From: Alsobacter sp045348435
GTDB lineage: Bacteria; Pseudomonadota; Alphaproteobacteria; Rhizobiales; Beijerinckiaceae
Direction: 5' to 3'
Assembly: GCF_045348435.1 (NCBI RefSeq)
Contig: NZ_CP157484.1
Coordinates: 1,426,001-1,490,000 of the forward strand
DNA: 64,000 nucleotides
Position numbers and translations under genes: made by a program
Part shown: positions 34,939-42,999 of the stretch, piece by piece
How positions within the stretch are numbered: position 1 is the stretch's first letter
Layout: each line of letters starts with the position of its first letter
Notes under the pieces: generated by a model
Seen by the model: the letters and a program-made list of their open reading frames with translations, nothing else
Told to the model about the DNA's origin: nothing
Databases searched by the model: none

Positions 34939-36093
34939 TCAGGTGCGACGGTCGCCCTGGCCGCCGGTCCCGAAGCGGTTGGCCTCGCGGCTGTCCTCGA
35001 TGTCGACCTCGGTCTTGCGGACAGTGTCGGACACGGTCTGGGTCGTGTTCCTGACGTCCTTGTTGACCGCGACCTCGCCGACCACGCGGGCCTGCTTTTC
35101 GACCACGGGGCGCTCGGAGGTCTCCGTCGCCTCGATGGTCCGCTCACGGAAGGGATCGCCCGAGACGGGACGGTCCACGGGGCGGCGCGCCACGTCGACA
35201 TGCTCCTGGCGCAGGTTGACCTGTTCGGAGACGGGCTTCTCGACCGTGTAGGAGCGCACGCGGACGCGGCCTTCGTTCACTTCACGCTTGCCGACGTTCA
35301 GGCGCTCCTCGGCGACCGGGATCACCTGCTCGCCCGAGCGGCCGGTCTCGCCATAGCCTGACGAGGTTCCGCCCACGCCCGAGCCCGACGCGCCGGCGTA
35401 GCCGGTCGTGCCAGCGCCGGTGGTGCCGGCGCCGGTCATGCCCGCGCCGGTGCGGCCGAGGCCGACCGCCGAGGCGGGAGTCGAGGCGGCCATCGAGCCG
35501 GCGGCGCCGGGGGGGACGCTCGTGGCGCCCGTCGCGCCGAGGCCAGGCTCGTAGCGGCCGTTCCAGCCTTCCTTGCGCCAGTTGGACTCGCGCTCGTCGA
35601 TGTTCACCGTGCCGTCGTCGTCGAGGATGTCGACGACCTTGTCGTAGAGCGCGTCATCGGTGCGCACCGTGACGAGGCTGCCGCCGCGACGCACGCCCTC
35701 GGCGTAGGTGTGGGCGTCTTCCTCGCTCACGCCGGCGCCCGTCAAGGCCCCGATGAGGCCGCCGGTCGCAGCGCCGGCGCCGGCGCCGACGAGCGTCGAG
35801 GCGAGCCAGCCGAGCGCCACCACTGGGCCGACGCCCGGGATGGCCATCAGGCCGAGGCCGGCCAGAAGGCCGGCGCCGCCGCCGAGCAGGCCGCCCAGCG
35901 TGGCGCCCGTGGCGCCGCCGCCTTCGGCGTTGTCAGCCGTGTTGTCGGACAGGCCGGAGATGCGCTCGCGGTTGGCGGGATCGTTCGAGACGAGGCTGAC
36001 GGCGGAATGGTCGAGGCCGAGAGCTTCGAGGCGGCGCACGGCTTCGGCGGCCTCCTGATAGCTGTCGAACATGGCGGTGACGGTGCGGGTCAT
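34939..36093 (-). CDS. YsnF/AvaK (DUF2382) general stress protein
   Basis: 384 residues in three parts. Residues 1-40 match the general-stress-protein 17M-like start (TVTAMFDSYQEAAEAVRRLEALG). About 60-125 are a Gly/Ala-rich glycine-zipper stretch that may insert in or lie against membranes. After a Gly/Thr/Ala linker, about 265-380 form DUF2382: EQVIPVAEERLNVGKREVNEG, VEKPVSEQVNLRQEHVDV, RPVVEKQARVVGEVAV. Members are induced by salt, ethanol and desiccation; no enzymatic role known. It follows the PepSY-like gene by 43 bases, with AAGGAGAT before its ATG, so both belong to one unit. Confidence 0.8.
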   Translation of the reverse strand: MTRTVTAMFDSYQEAAEAVRRLEALGLDHSAVSLVSNDPANRERISGLSDNTADNAEGGGATGATLGGLLGGGAGLLAGLGLMAIPGVGPVVALGWLASTLVGAGAGAATGGLIGALTGAGVSEEDAHTYAEGVRRGGSLVTVRTDDALYDKVVDILDDDGTVNIDERESNWRKEGWNGRYEPGLGATGATSVPPGAAGSMAASTPASAVGLGRTGAGMTGAGTTGAGTTGYAGASGSGVGGTSSGYGETGRSGEQVIPVAEERLNVGKREVNEGRVRVRSYTVEKPVSEQVNLRQEHVDVARRPVDRPVSGDPFRERTIEATETSERPVVEKQARVVGEVAVNKDVRNTTQTVSDTVRKTEVDIEDSREANRFGTGGQGDRRT

Positions 36094-36136
36094 GGATATC
36101 TCCTTGAAAGGGAAGGCGTCAGGGCGGGGTCGCGCC

Positions 36137-36523
36137 TTACTGGATCGCGACGTTGCCCTTGAAATCGAAGCCGAACTGGACCTGCTTGCCCGCGTGCTCG
36201 GCCTTGCCGCGCCAGATCCCCTTGTCGTCCTTCTTCAGGTCGCTGATGCTCTTGAATCCGGCGCCTTCGAGGCGCGAGCGGACCTGGCCCTCGGTGAAGC
36301 TGTTGGAGCCTTCCTCGAGCTTCGCGTTGGTCGCGATGGCCCCCGTCTTCATGTCGCCGGGCTTCATGTCCGACGTGTTGGGATGGGTGACCGCAGGCTG
36401 GCCGTTGCTCTGCGCGCTGGACGGCGCGTTCCGGGCCGGGGCCGGCGCCGCGTTCGTCTGCGCAAAGGCGAGACCGGTGGAAAGGACGAGCGCGCTGGCT
36501 GCGAGCATCATGGTCGGGCGCAT
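36137..36523 (-). CDS. Small exported PepSY-like protein
   Basis: 128 residues with Sec signal (MMLAASALVLSTGLAFAQ, to about residue 22). After an Asn/Pro/Ala spacer, the end EGQVRSRLEGAGF, ISDLKKDDKGIWRGKAEHAGK, VQFGFDFKGNVAI has the alpha-beta-beta pattern of a PepSY-like domain, thought to inhibit proteases or bind small ligands in the periplasm. First gene of a two-gene stress unit with the YsnF-like gene. Confidence 0.7.
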   Translation of the reverse strand: MRPTMMLAASALVLSTGLAFAQTNAAPAPARNAPSSAQSNGQPAVTHPNTSDMKPGDMKTGAIATNAKLEEGSNSFTEGQVRSRLEGAGFKSISDLKKDDKGIWRGKAEHAGKQVQFGFDFKGNVAIQ

Positions 36524-36556
36524 GTTGATCTCCCGTGTTGCGATTGGTGCTCATCA

Positions 36557-36581
36557 AGCGCGAACGTAACCCGATTGTTCC
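36557..36581 (-). promoter_or_regulatory. Possible EcfG-type promoter before the PepSY/YsnF unit
   Basis: On the minus strand GGAAC (36581-36577) is followed after 16 bases by CGCT rather than CGTT. The GGAACAATCGGG core is the same as at the yciE promoter. The -35 match is perfect; the -10 is weak. This sits in the 332-bp gap 36524-36855, which otherwise holds only the YihY leader. Confidence 0.4.
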
Positions 36582-36800
36582 GCCCAAGAGGCGCTTTATT
36601 CCCTGTTCGACCTCTTCTTTTCTGCCCCAAGCTCCAGCCTATGAGAATGCTGCACCCAAAAACCGAGCAGGACAGAATGTTGCGACGCAATAGTTTCCGG
36701 ACTTATGAACGTTGTTGAATCTTTAAGGTGCCGAGGCTTCGGCTTCAGGCGCCCTCTCGGACCTGGAGCGGCGCAGCGATCTTGGGCCGCACCCGGCCAT

Positions 36801-36826
36801 GGAACCCTGTCCGCCCATGGCCCGTT
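36801..36826 (+). promoter_or_regulatory. EcfG-type stress promoter before the YihY-like gene
   Basis: GGAAC (36801-36805), 17-base spacer, CGTT (36823-36826): an exact match to the GGAAC-N16/17-CGTT consensus. It lies 29 bases before the ATG at 36856 and would overlap coding if translation began at 36799, which argues for the later start. Confidence 0.6.
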
Positions 36827-36855
36827 CGCACATGCAATCCAGGCGACCCCTCACC

Positions 36856-37908
36856 ATGTCCGACGACCAAGACCCCCTCGACGCGCAATCCCGGGACGAT
36901 TGGCGGTCGGGATTGGGCGCCCCCGAGAGCGGCCTTCCCGAAGACCTCGCGCGGGCCCACGAGCCGCACCGCGGCCGCGATGCGGACAGCCCCGAGCAGA
37001 TCCCGTCGCTGGGCTGGAAGGACATCGCCTTCAGGGTGTTCTGGTCCATCCCGGCCAACCGGCTGCTCGCCATGGCCGGGGGCGTCTCCTTCTTCGCGCT
37101 CCTGGCGGTGTTCCCGGCGATCGCCGCGATCGTCTCCCTCTACGGCCTGTTCGCGGATGCGGGAACGGTCGCCACCCACCTGGTGCTGCTGCAGGGCCTT
37201 CTGCCCGGCGGCGTCCTGGACCTCATCGCCGGCCAGATCGCGCTCATCGTCGGCAAGGGCGCGGCGACCCTGGGATGGGCCTTCCTCACCAGCCTCGCTA
37301 TCGCGCTGTGGAGCGCGAACTCGGGCGCGGCCGCGCTGTTCGACGCGCTCAACGTCGTCTATGGCGAGAGGGAGAAGAGGAGCCTCGTGGTCTTCTACGC
37401 CAGCACCTTGCTGCTGACGCTGGGCATGATCACCTTCGTGATCCTGGCGCTCGGCGCGGTGGTCGTGACCCCGATCGTGATGGCCTATATTGGCATGGCG
37501 ACCCCGGGGGAGCGCATCCTGGCGCTGCTGCGCTGGCCCATCATGCTGGTCGTCGTGTCGACTTGGCTCGCGGTGATCTACCGCTACGGCCCGAGCCGGG
37601 AGAGCGCCAAATGGCGCTGGGTGACCTGGGGCGGCATGACGGCCGCGACGCTCTGGCTCGCCGCCTCGATGATCTTCTCCTGGTACGTGGCCAATTTCGA
37701 CAGCTACAACCGGACCTACGGCTCGCTGGGCGCCGGCGTCGGTTTCATGGTCTGGATCTGGCTCTCCGTGGTCATCGTCCTGCTCGGCGCGCAGATGAAC
37801 GCCGAGATGGAGCACCAGACCGCCAAGGACAGCACCGAAGGCCGCCCGAAGCCGCTCGGCGCGCGCGGGGCCAACATGGCCGACCATGTCGGCGCCGCCC
37901 ACCGCTGA
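36856..37908 (+). CDS. YihY/BrkB-family inner-membrane protein
   Basis: 350 residues. After a charged ~60-residue cytoplasmic N-terminus come six membrane segments: LAMAGGVSFFALLAVFPAIAAIVSLYG, TLGWAFLTSLAIALWSANSG and later helices. The family hallmark AGGVSFFALLAVFPA and FYGPSRE-like RYGPSRESAKWRWVTWG are present, as is SLGAGVGFMVWIWLS near the end. YihY (formerly called RNase BN) is a six-TM protein of unknown activity. An exact EcfG-type promoter just upstream suggests stress control. ATG 36856 is preferred over 36799. Confidence 0.82.
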   Translation: MSDDQDPLDAQSRDDWRSGLGAPESGLPEDLARAHEPHRGRDADSPEQIPSLGWKDIAFRVFWSIPANRLLAMAGGVSFFALLAVFPAIAAIVSLYGLFADAGTVATHLVLLQGLLPGGVLDLIAGQIALIVGKGAATLGWAFLTSLAIALWSANSGAAALFDALNVVYGEREKRSLVVFYASTLLLTLGMITFVILALGAVVVTPIVMAYIGMATPGERILALLRWPIMLVVVSTWLAVIYRYGPSRESAKWRWVTWGGMTAATLWLAASMIFSWYVANFDSYNRTYGSLGAGVGFMVWIWLSVVIVLLGAQMNAEMEHQTAKDSTEGRPKPLGARGANMADHVGAAHR

Positions 37909-37944
37909 GGCGATGCGCCCGGCCGAAGCGCCAGCCGCGGCCGT

Positions 37945-39282
37945 TCACAGGAACGGGGCGAGATCCAGCGCGACGCCGTTGGCGATCTTGGGCGCCACGA
38001 GCGCGACGTTCTCGGCGCTCTCGGAGATGGAGGCCAGCACGGCGCCCGACGACGAGCCGGCGTGGAGCGCGCCGACCCAGTAGTCGAAGCCGGCCTTCTC
38101 GGGCGCGCGGCCGAGCACGTTTTGATAGAAGCCGTTCACCAGCCCCTCGGCCGTCGGCGCCGTCCCGTGGATCGCCCGGAATTCCGACGAGGCCGAAAAG
38201 CCCTGCGCCACCTGGCCGAGGCTGGCGCCATGGTCCATCTGGGCCACCCAGTAGGACAGGCCGGCCTTGTCCGGCGTGCGGTTGAACGCGGCCTGGTAGA
38301 CCCGGAAGGCCTGCCCGGCGTGGCCGTCCGCGTCGAAGGCGATCATCTGGTCGGAGAACACCAGCCGCTCGACATGGTCGTAATGCTGGTCGCCCAGCGC
38401 GCCCGCCTTGCTGTGCAGCGTCAGCTCGGTCCCCGTATGGGCGATGACGTAGTCGCCCGAGGCGCCCGGCAGGGCGACGAAGTCCGTGCCCGGCCCGGCG
38501 TCGAGGTCGATCGGCTTGGTCCCGTGCGGGACGATGACGTCCACGCCCTGCACGGCGAGGTCGGCCAGGTGGGGCGCATCGACCTGCGACGCGTCGAGGT
38601 TCAGGCCCGCCACCGCCACCACGTCCCGCACCGAGCCGGCGGCCTTGTCCAGGGTGTAGAACTCGGCCCCCGTGATCGCGGCGGCGCCGACCTGGGTCGT
38701 CGCCCCGTCCCAGCGAAGCCCCGCGGCGAGGTGGTAGTTGGCGCCGATCCCGACCGGTCCGGCGGAGAGGTCGCTGATCTCGCGATAGCCGCTGATCGAG
38801 CCCGAGAGGCCGCCCGACGCAAGATCGGCGCTCATCTGCACTGAGAACACGGTGGCCGCGAGGCCCGGCGCGGTGGCCTGCGTCGCCACCGCGATCTCGT
38901 CGAAATGGGACGAGGACGGCCCCTGGTTGAACGGGAGCGACGCGAAGGCGAAGCGCCCCGTGAAGGTGATCAGCGAGCCGTCCGCCTTGTTGAGGATGCG
39001 GATGACTTCGACGGTCGAGCCGTTGTCCCCCAGCGCCCCGTGCGCATCGAGGACGAAGGAGGGCGTGCGGATCTCCAGCGTGCTCGCGTCGACATAGCCC
39101 CCTTCCACCCCATGCTGGGCGGTACGTTCGGTCAGGAAGCCCACATAGGCGCCAAGTCCGCCTCCCACCAGCGTCGATAGCCGGGCGTTCAGGGATCCGT
39201 AGTCGCCGGAGCCCGCGCCCGACAGCGCGAGAGCGAGGGCGTCGGAATCGCCGAAATCGGACCGGATGGTGATGTTGGACAA
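37945..39282 (-). CDS. DUF4214 surface/secreted protein
   Basis: 445 residues from TTG 39282, chosen because AGGAG lies six bases upstream and the protein then starts SNITIRSDFGDSDALALALSG, without a signal peptide. The C-terminal ~140 carry two DUF4214 repeats: AFRVYQAAFNRTPDKAGLSYW and FYQNVLGRAPEKAGFDYWVG, a motif frequent in type I secreted adhesins and S-layer-associated proteins. The middle is beta-rich with a TDFVALPGASGDY stretch like degenerate RTX. Ends IANGVALDLAPFL. Follows the GH26-RTX gene by 105 bases and may share its transport. A decayed paralogue lies at 49555-50036. Confidence 0.78.
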   Translation of the reverse strand: MSNITIRSDFGDSDALALALSGAGSGDYGSLNARLSTLVGGGLGAYVGFLTERTAQHGVEGGYVDASTLEIRTPSFVLDAHGALGDNGSTVEVIRILNKADGSLITFTGRFAFASLPFNQGPSSSHFDEIAVATQATAPGLAATVFSVQMSADLASGGLSGSISGYREISDLSAGPVGIGANYHLAAGLRWDGATTQVGAAAITGAEFYTLDKAAGSVRDVVAVAGLNLDASQVDAPHLADLAVQGVDVIVPHGTKPIDLDAGPGTDFVALPGASGDYVIAHTGTELTLHSKAGALGDQHYDHVERLVFSDQMIAFDADGHAGQAFRVYQAAFNRTPDKAGLSYWVAQMDHGASLGQVAQGFSASSEFRAIHGTAPTAEGLVNGFYQNVLGRAPEKAGFDYWVGALHAGSSSGAVLASISESAENVALVAPKIANGVALDLAPFL

Positions 39283-39350
39283 GGCGCGCTCCTGGGCGGT
39301 GTCGGCATGGGCTGGCGTCGGGCGGGAAGCACTACCCCGCCCGCCCGGAT

Positions 39351-39374
39351 CCGATGTGCGCGGGCGCACATCGG
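39351..39374 (-). terminator. Hairpin after the GH26-RTX gene
   Basis: CCGATGTGCGC (39351-39361) pairs perfectly with GCGCACATCGG (39364-39374). No T-run. It lies between the GH26-RTX stop (39388) and the DUF4214 start (39282) and may attenuate read-through. Confidence 0.5.
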
Positions 39375-39387
39375 GCGGCTCGCCGCG

Positions 39388-41688
39388 TCAGATCAGGTGG
39401 AAGTCGCTGACGATGAGCTGCGACTTCGTCACGTGCTGGAGGAGGATGCTGTCGGTCGCCGTGATCTGCAGCAGCGCGCCGGACGCCGTGTCGGTCGTGC
39501 GGCCGAGCACATAGGAGGCCAGCGCCGCATCGGTCGAGATCCCCGCCAGCCCCGCGATGACGCGGTCCAGGACGATGACGTCGTGCACGGAGGTCGCGGA
39601 CGCGCCGGGCTTGAAATTTGTGATCACGTCCTTGCCGAAACCGGCGTGGAACACGAAGCGGTCCGAGCCTCCGCCGCCCGTGATCGTGTCGGCGCCGGCG
39701 CCGCCGACGAAGACGACGCCGGGCGACGCATCGGTGATCTTGTCCGTCGACGCGGTGCCCAGGACCAGCTCGTTGCTGACCGCCCCCTTGTTGCCCGCCG
39801 GGTCCGTGGCGACGGCGGTCAGGGTGGTCAGCCGGTTCGCCTGGATGCCCGAGCTGGTGAAGCTCCAGTCGCCCTTCGCGTCGGCGACGATGCCGCTCGC
39901 CACCACCGAGCCGTTGGCGGAGAGCGTCACGCTTGCGCCGGCCTCGGTGTGGCCGAAGACGGTCGTCGCGGTCTTGGCGCCGGCTGTCGTGCGCGTCGCG
40001 TCCGTCAGAGCGACCGAAGGGGCGACCGTATCCACCGTCAGCACCGCCCCGGTGGAGACGGCGGCGCTGACATTGCCGGCCTTGTCCGTCGCCGCCGCCG
40101 TGAAGGCGTGCGCGCCGTCGGCCAGCTTGCCGGTGGTGAAGCTCCAGCCTGCGCTGGTGAGGGTCGCGGCCCCGATGTCGACGCCGTTGTCGAAGACCTC
40201 GACCGACTTCACGCCCGCCAGCGAGTCCGTGGCCTTGATGGTGAGCGTCTCGACGGTCTTGTTGGACAGGCCGGACACGCTCTGCGTCCCGGTCACGACG
40301 GCGGGCGTCCAGTCCAGCGTGAAGGCGACGGCGGGGCTGGAGCCCCCGCCCAGCGTGGCCGAGACGAGGTGGTTTCCCTCGACATTGGCGAGCTGTGCGG
40401 TCGCGCTCCAGGCGCCGTTCGCCTGGACGGTCGCGGTCCCGATCTCGATCGTTCCCGATGGGCCGGCGTCCAGGAGGTGGACGACGGCGCCCGCCTTGGC
40501 CGGGTCGGCCGTCCCGCTGATCGTCTGGGCCCTGGCGTTGGTCACCGCGCCCGCGGACGTGATCGCCAGGCCGCCGCCGGCCGGTCCGGACTGCGCGTCC
40601 GTGATCGTGACCGTGGCGCTCGCCCCGTTGGAGAGCGCCACCACATGCGCGTCGGAGGTCTTGCCCTCGATCGTGCCGGCGACGCCGTCATTGACGGTCT
40701 GGACGCTGACCCGCACGGAGCTTTGGCCCGCCTTGACGACCGCGGTCTGCACGGTGCCGCCGTCGACCGTGTATTTGATGACCTGGTCGGTCGCGGCCGG
40801 GCCGGGGAGGGCGATCAGGTAGGCGGCCGCGCCGCCCTCCTGCACGGAGGCCTGGCTCGCGGCGACGCTCGCCCCGAAGGCGCGCTGGAACGCGGCGCTC
40901 GCCCGGGCGTATTGCTGGATCTCGCTCATATAGCCGTTGTCGTTCACGTCCCAGTAGCTCTGGTACAGGACGTTGTGGTCCGAAAACCACTGCGCCGCCT
41001 TGCTGACGAAGACCGGCGCGTCCGAGTTCATGCCCCATTCCGAATAGGCGGTGGGCTTGCCGTGGGCGGCGGCGAAATTCTGGTGCCACTGGAGGCCATA
41101 GGTCTGCCCGACCTTGTTCGCCCAGGCGGTGGCCGGGTCGGCCGGGTCCCACTGGGTGTTGTAGTAGAAGTCCATGCCGATCACGTCGACATAGGCGTCG
41201 CCCGGATAGGCGGTGGCCGGATCCATGGATCCGCCCAGATTGACGTTCCACTCGAACTTGAACTTGGGGGACACGGACCGGAAGGCGTCGACGAAGTTCC
41301 GGTACGCCGCGATGAAGGATTGCTCCTTGCCCTGCGCGGCCCACGGCATCCAGTCGCCGTTGAACTCCTCGCCCATGCGGATGTAGATCACGCTGTCATT
41401 GGGCTGCCCGGCCAGGATCGTCTTGGCCGCCTGCACGTAGTGACTGGTGTAGGCCCCGGCGGCGGCGCTCGCGAGATCGCCCTGGTTAGCGAAGAGCGGG
41501 ATGGACCAGGCGATCGAGCGGCCCGTTCCGGCCCAGAGGCCCGATTCCCAGCCGATGCTTCCGTCCCAGTCGGCCCAGTCCGCGCGTCCGGTATGCGCCC
41601 GGACGAAATCGACGGAATGGCCCAGGAACGCCTCCAAGCCGGGGATTTTCTCCGGCGAGTTGCCCACATAGGCGCCCATAGCAGTCAT
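39388..41688 (-). CDS. Multidomain GH26-like glycanase with Ig-like repeats and RTX C-terminus
   Basis: 766 residues from the ATG at 41688. Residues ~1-280 are a GH26-type barrel: RAHTGRADWADWDGS, IRMGEEFNGDWMPW (acid/base E107 or E108) and TAYSEWGMNSD (nucleophile E217). Next, ~290-400 hold a Calx-beta-like segment (TVTITDAQSGPAGG), and ~400-620 bacterial Ig-like repeats (NVEGNHLVSA, SGLSNKTVETLTIKATDSLAGVKSVEVFDNG, LADGAHAFTAAATDKAGNVSA). The end has an RTX nonapeptide run (GGAGADTITGGGGSDRFVF) and closes VSDFHLI. Architecture and lack of signal peptide indicate type I secretion. The catalytic part is nearly identical in layout to the 52907 gene. Mannan or mixed-glucan cleavage is typical of GH26. 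Confidence 0.85.
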   Translation of the reverse strand: MTAMGAYVGNSPEKIPGLEAFLGHSVDFVRAHTGRADWADWDGSIGWESGLWAGTGRSIAWSIPLFANQGDLASAAAGAYTSHYVQAAKTILAGQPNDSVIYIRMGEEFNGDWMPWAAQGKEQSFIAAYRNFVDAFRSVSPKFKFEWNVNLGGSMDPATAYPGDAYVDVIGMDFYYNTQWDPADPATAWANKVGQTYGLQWHQNFAAAHGKPTAYSEWGMNSDAPVFVSKAAQWFSDHNVLYQSYWDVNDNGYMSEIQQYARASAAFQRAFGASVAASQASVQEGGAAAYLIALPGPAATDQVIKYTVDGGTVQTAVVKAGQSSVRVSVQTVNDGVAGTIEGKTSDAHVVALSNGASATVTITDAQSGPAGGGLAITSAGAVTNARAQTISGTADPAKAGAVVHLLDAGPSGTIEIGTATVQANGAWSATAQLANVEGNHLVSATLGGGSSPAVAFTLDWTPAVVTGTQSVSGLSNKTVETLTIKATDSLAGVKSVEVFDNGVDIGAATLTSAGWSFTTGKLADGAHAFTAAATDKAGNVSAAVSTGAVLTVDTVAPSVALTDATRTTAGAKTATTVFGHTEAGASVTLSANGSVVASGIVADAKGDWSFTSSGIQANRLTTLTAVATDPAGNKGAVSNELVLGTASTDKITDASPGVVFVGGAGADTITGGGGSDRFVFHAGFGKDVITNFKPGASATSVHDVIVLDRVIAGLAGISTDAALASYVLGRTTDTASGALLQITATDSILLQHVTKSQLIVSDFHLI

Positions 41689-41922
41689 TGATGCCCCCGA
41701 ATCAGCGGCGCTGAACGCTTGCCGCGGGGGCACTCTCGTTTTGGCGATGAAAGAAAACGTTCGGCCGAAACATCGGATTTCAACGAAAAGTCGTGAGATT
41801 CAACTTGAGGTAGAGGTAACGCCGAAAAGAACCGAGACGCCGCCTCAGAAGTCGCGACGTCGCGCCTCGGGCGGAGCCCAAAAGAGGCGAGTCGCAATCC
41901 GGTTTCCTACGGAGGAAAAAGA

Positions 41923-42294
41923 TCAGCGCGACGTTAGTCCCGGCGGCGTCGCGCCAAGCCCGCGCGAAACGCCGACGCGCACATAGGCGCGCAGCGGCCC
42001 GGCCTCGGTCTGCGTCCGGGAGTCGACGAACGCCATGCCGGTCGCCCGGGAACCGGTGGAGGCGGCCCCGCGGGGAGCGGAGCTCGCATAGCCGGACTCG
42101 TAGCGGGCGCGGCCGCCGATCTTGACGCAGGTATCGGAGCCGGGCAGCGCGTAGAAGCCGGCGCCCAGCGCCGGGCAGGCGCGGACCGACGCGCCTGCGC
42201 CGGGGCGCGCCTCGGCGGCGGCGGCCGGCGCGGCGAGGGCCGACATCGCCATGAGAAGCGCCGCGATACGGCCCGGGACAGGATGGTGGAGCAT
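41923..42294 (-). CDS. Short alphaproteobacterial porin-like protein, probably truncated
   Basis: 123 residues. A Sec signal (to about 27) is followed by CPALGAGFYALPGSDTCVKIGGRARYE, the diagnostic N-terminus of Hyphomicrobiales porins, then GMAFVDSRTQTEAGPLRAYVRVG as in the first barrel strands. Family members run to about 400-500 residues as a 16-strand barrel; this one stops after about four strands. No porin-like sequence follows in the 234 bases downstream. Either a 3'-deleted pseudogene or a small derived protein. Confidence 0.6.
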   Translation of the reverse strand: MLHHPVPGRIAALLMAMSALAAPAAAAEARPGAGASVRACPALGAGFYALPGSDTCVKIGGRARYESGYASSAPRGAASTGSRATGMAFVDSRTQTEAGPLRAYVRVGVSRGLGATPPGLTSR

Positions 42295-42422
42295 CGGCGA
42301 TCCTGACAGATGACGCGTTGGCTATATCACGCCCGTCAAGGTGGAGCCACTTGGGGAATTGTAACCTCCCGGAACCGACGCAGGGCGCATCGATTGTGGT
42401 CCGCCAACACAAGGAGGTTTCA

Positions 42423-42929
42423 ATGACGAGCAAAGCTGCATTCAGCACGGACGAATGGGCGCGCGTGGCCGCAAGCCCGCTGGTGGCCGGCATGGCCATC
42501 ACGGCGGCGGATCCGAGCGGGCTGTGGGGCCTGCTGCAGGAGGCGCTCGCCGGCGGGATGTCCCTAGCCCAGGCCAAGCAGAGCGCCTCGGCGAACCCGC
42601 TGGCCCATGAGGTCGCGGAGGACATCGCCAATCCCGAGACCCGGACCGCGATCCGCGACCGCATGAAGGCGCAATTCAAGGGCGCGCAGTTCGCGGACGT
42701 GAAGACGAAGGCCGTGGAGGAGCTGCGGGCCGTGGCCGCGCTGGTCGACGCCAAGGCGCCGAACGACGCCGCGGGCTTCAAGGCCTGGCTGCGGGAGATC
42801 GCCCAGAAGGCCGCGGAAGCCGGCAAGGAAGGCGGCTTCCTCGGCTTCGGCGGCGTCGCGGTCAGCGACAAGGAGCGCGCCACCCTCGACGAAATCTCCG
42901 CCGCGCTGTCGGTCTCCGCTTCGGCCTGA
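42423..42929 (+). CDS. Conserved hypothetical helical protein
   Basis: 168 residues; AAGGAGG lies five bases before the ATG. Alpha-helical and Ala-rich: FSTDEWARVAASPLVAGMAI, AADPSGLWGLLQEALAG, then AVEELRAVAALVDAKAPNDAAGFKAWL, and GGFLGFGGVAVSDKERATLDEIS. I believe similar cytoplasmic proteins (F-S-x-x-E-W near the start, ADPSG) occur in cyanobacteria and alphaproteobacteria, without assigned function. It diverges from the porin-like gene. A GGAAC at 42373-42377 hints at stress control, but no clean -10 follows. Confidence 0.68.
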   Translation: MTSKAAFSTDEWARVAASPLVAGMAITAADPSGLWGLLQEALAGGMSLAQAKQSASANPLAHEVAEDIANPETRTAIRDRMKAQFKGAQFADVKTKAVEELRAVAALVDAKAPNDAAGFKAWLREIAQKAAEAGKEGGFLGFGGVAVSDKERATLDEISAALSVSASA

Positions 42930-42947
42930 GGGTCGACGTCGCAGAAA

Positions 42948-42971
42948 CGCGCGCGGCCCAGGCCGCGCGCG
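42948..42971. terminator. GC hairpin between convergent genes
   Basis: CGCGCGCGGCC (42948-42958) pairs with GGCCGCGCGCG (42961-42971), between the stops at 42929 and 43000. Confidence 0.55.
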
Positions 42972-42999
42972 CATCGATCAGGACAGGCTCGCCAAAGCC

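Noticed and set aside
39307..41691. Plus-strand open frame of about 794 codons opposite the GH26-RTX gene
   Set aside because: Mirror of the real gene; composition is Arg/Gly/Asp-rich with no motif, and the minus strand has catalytic and RTX signatures.
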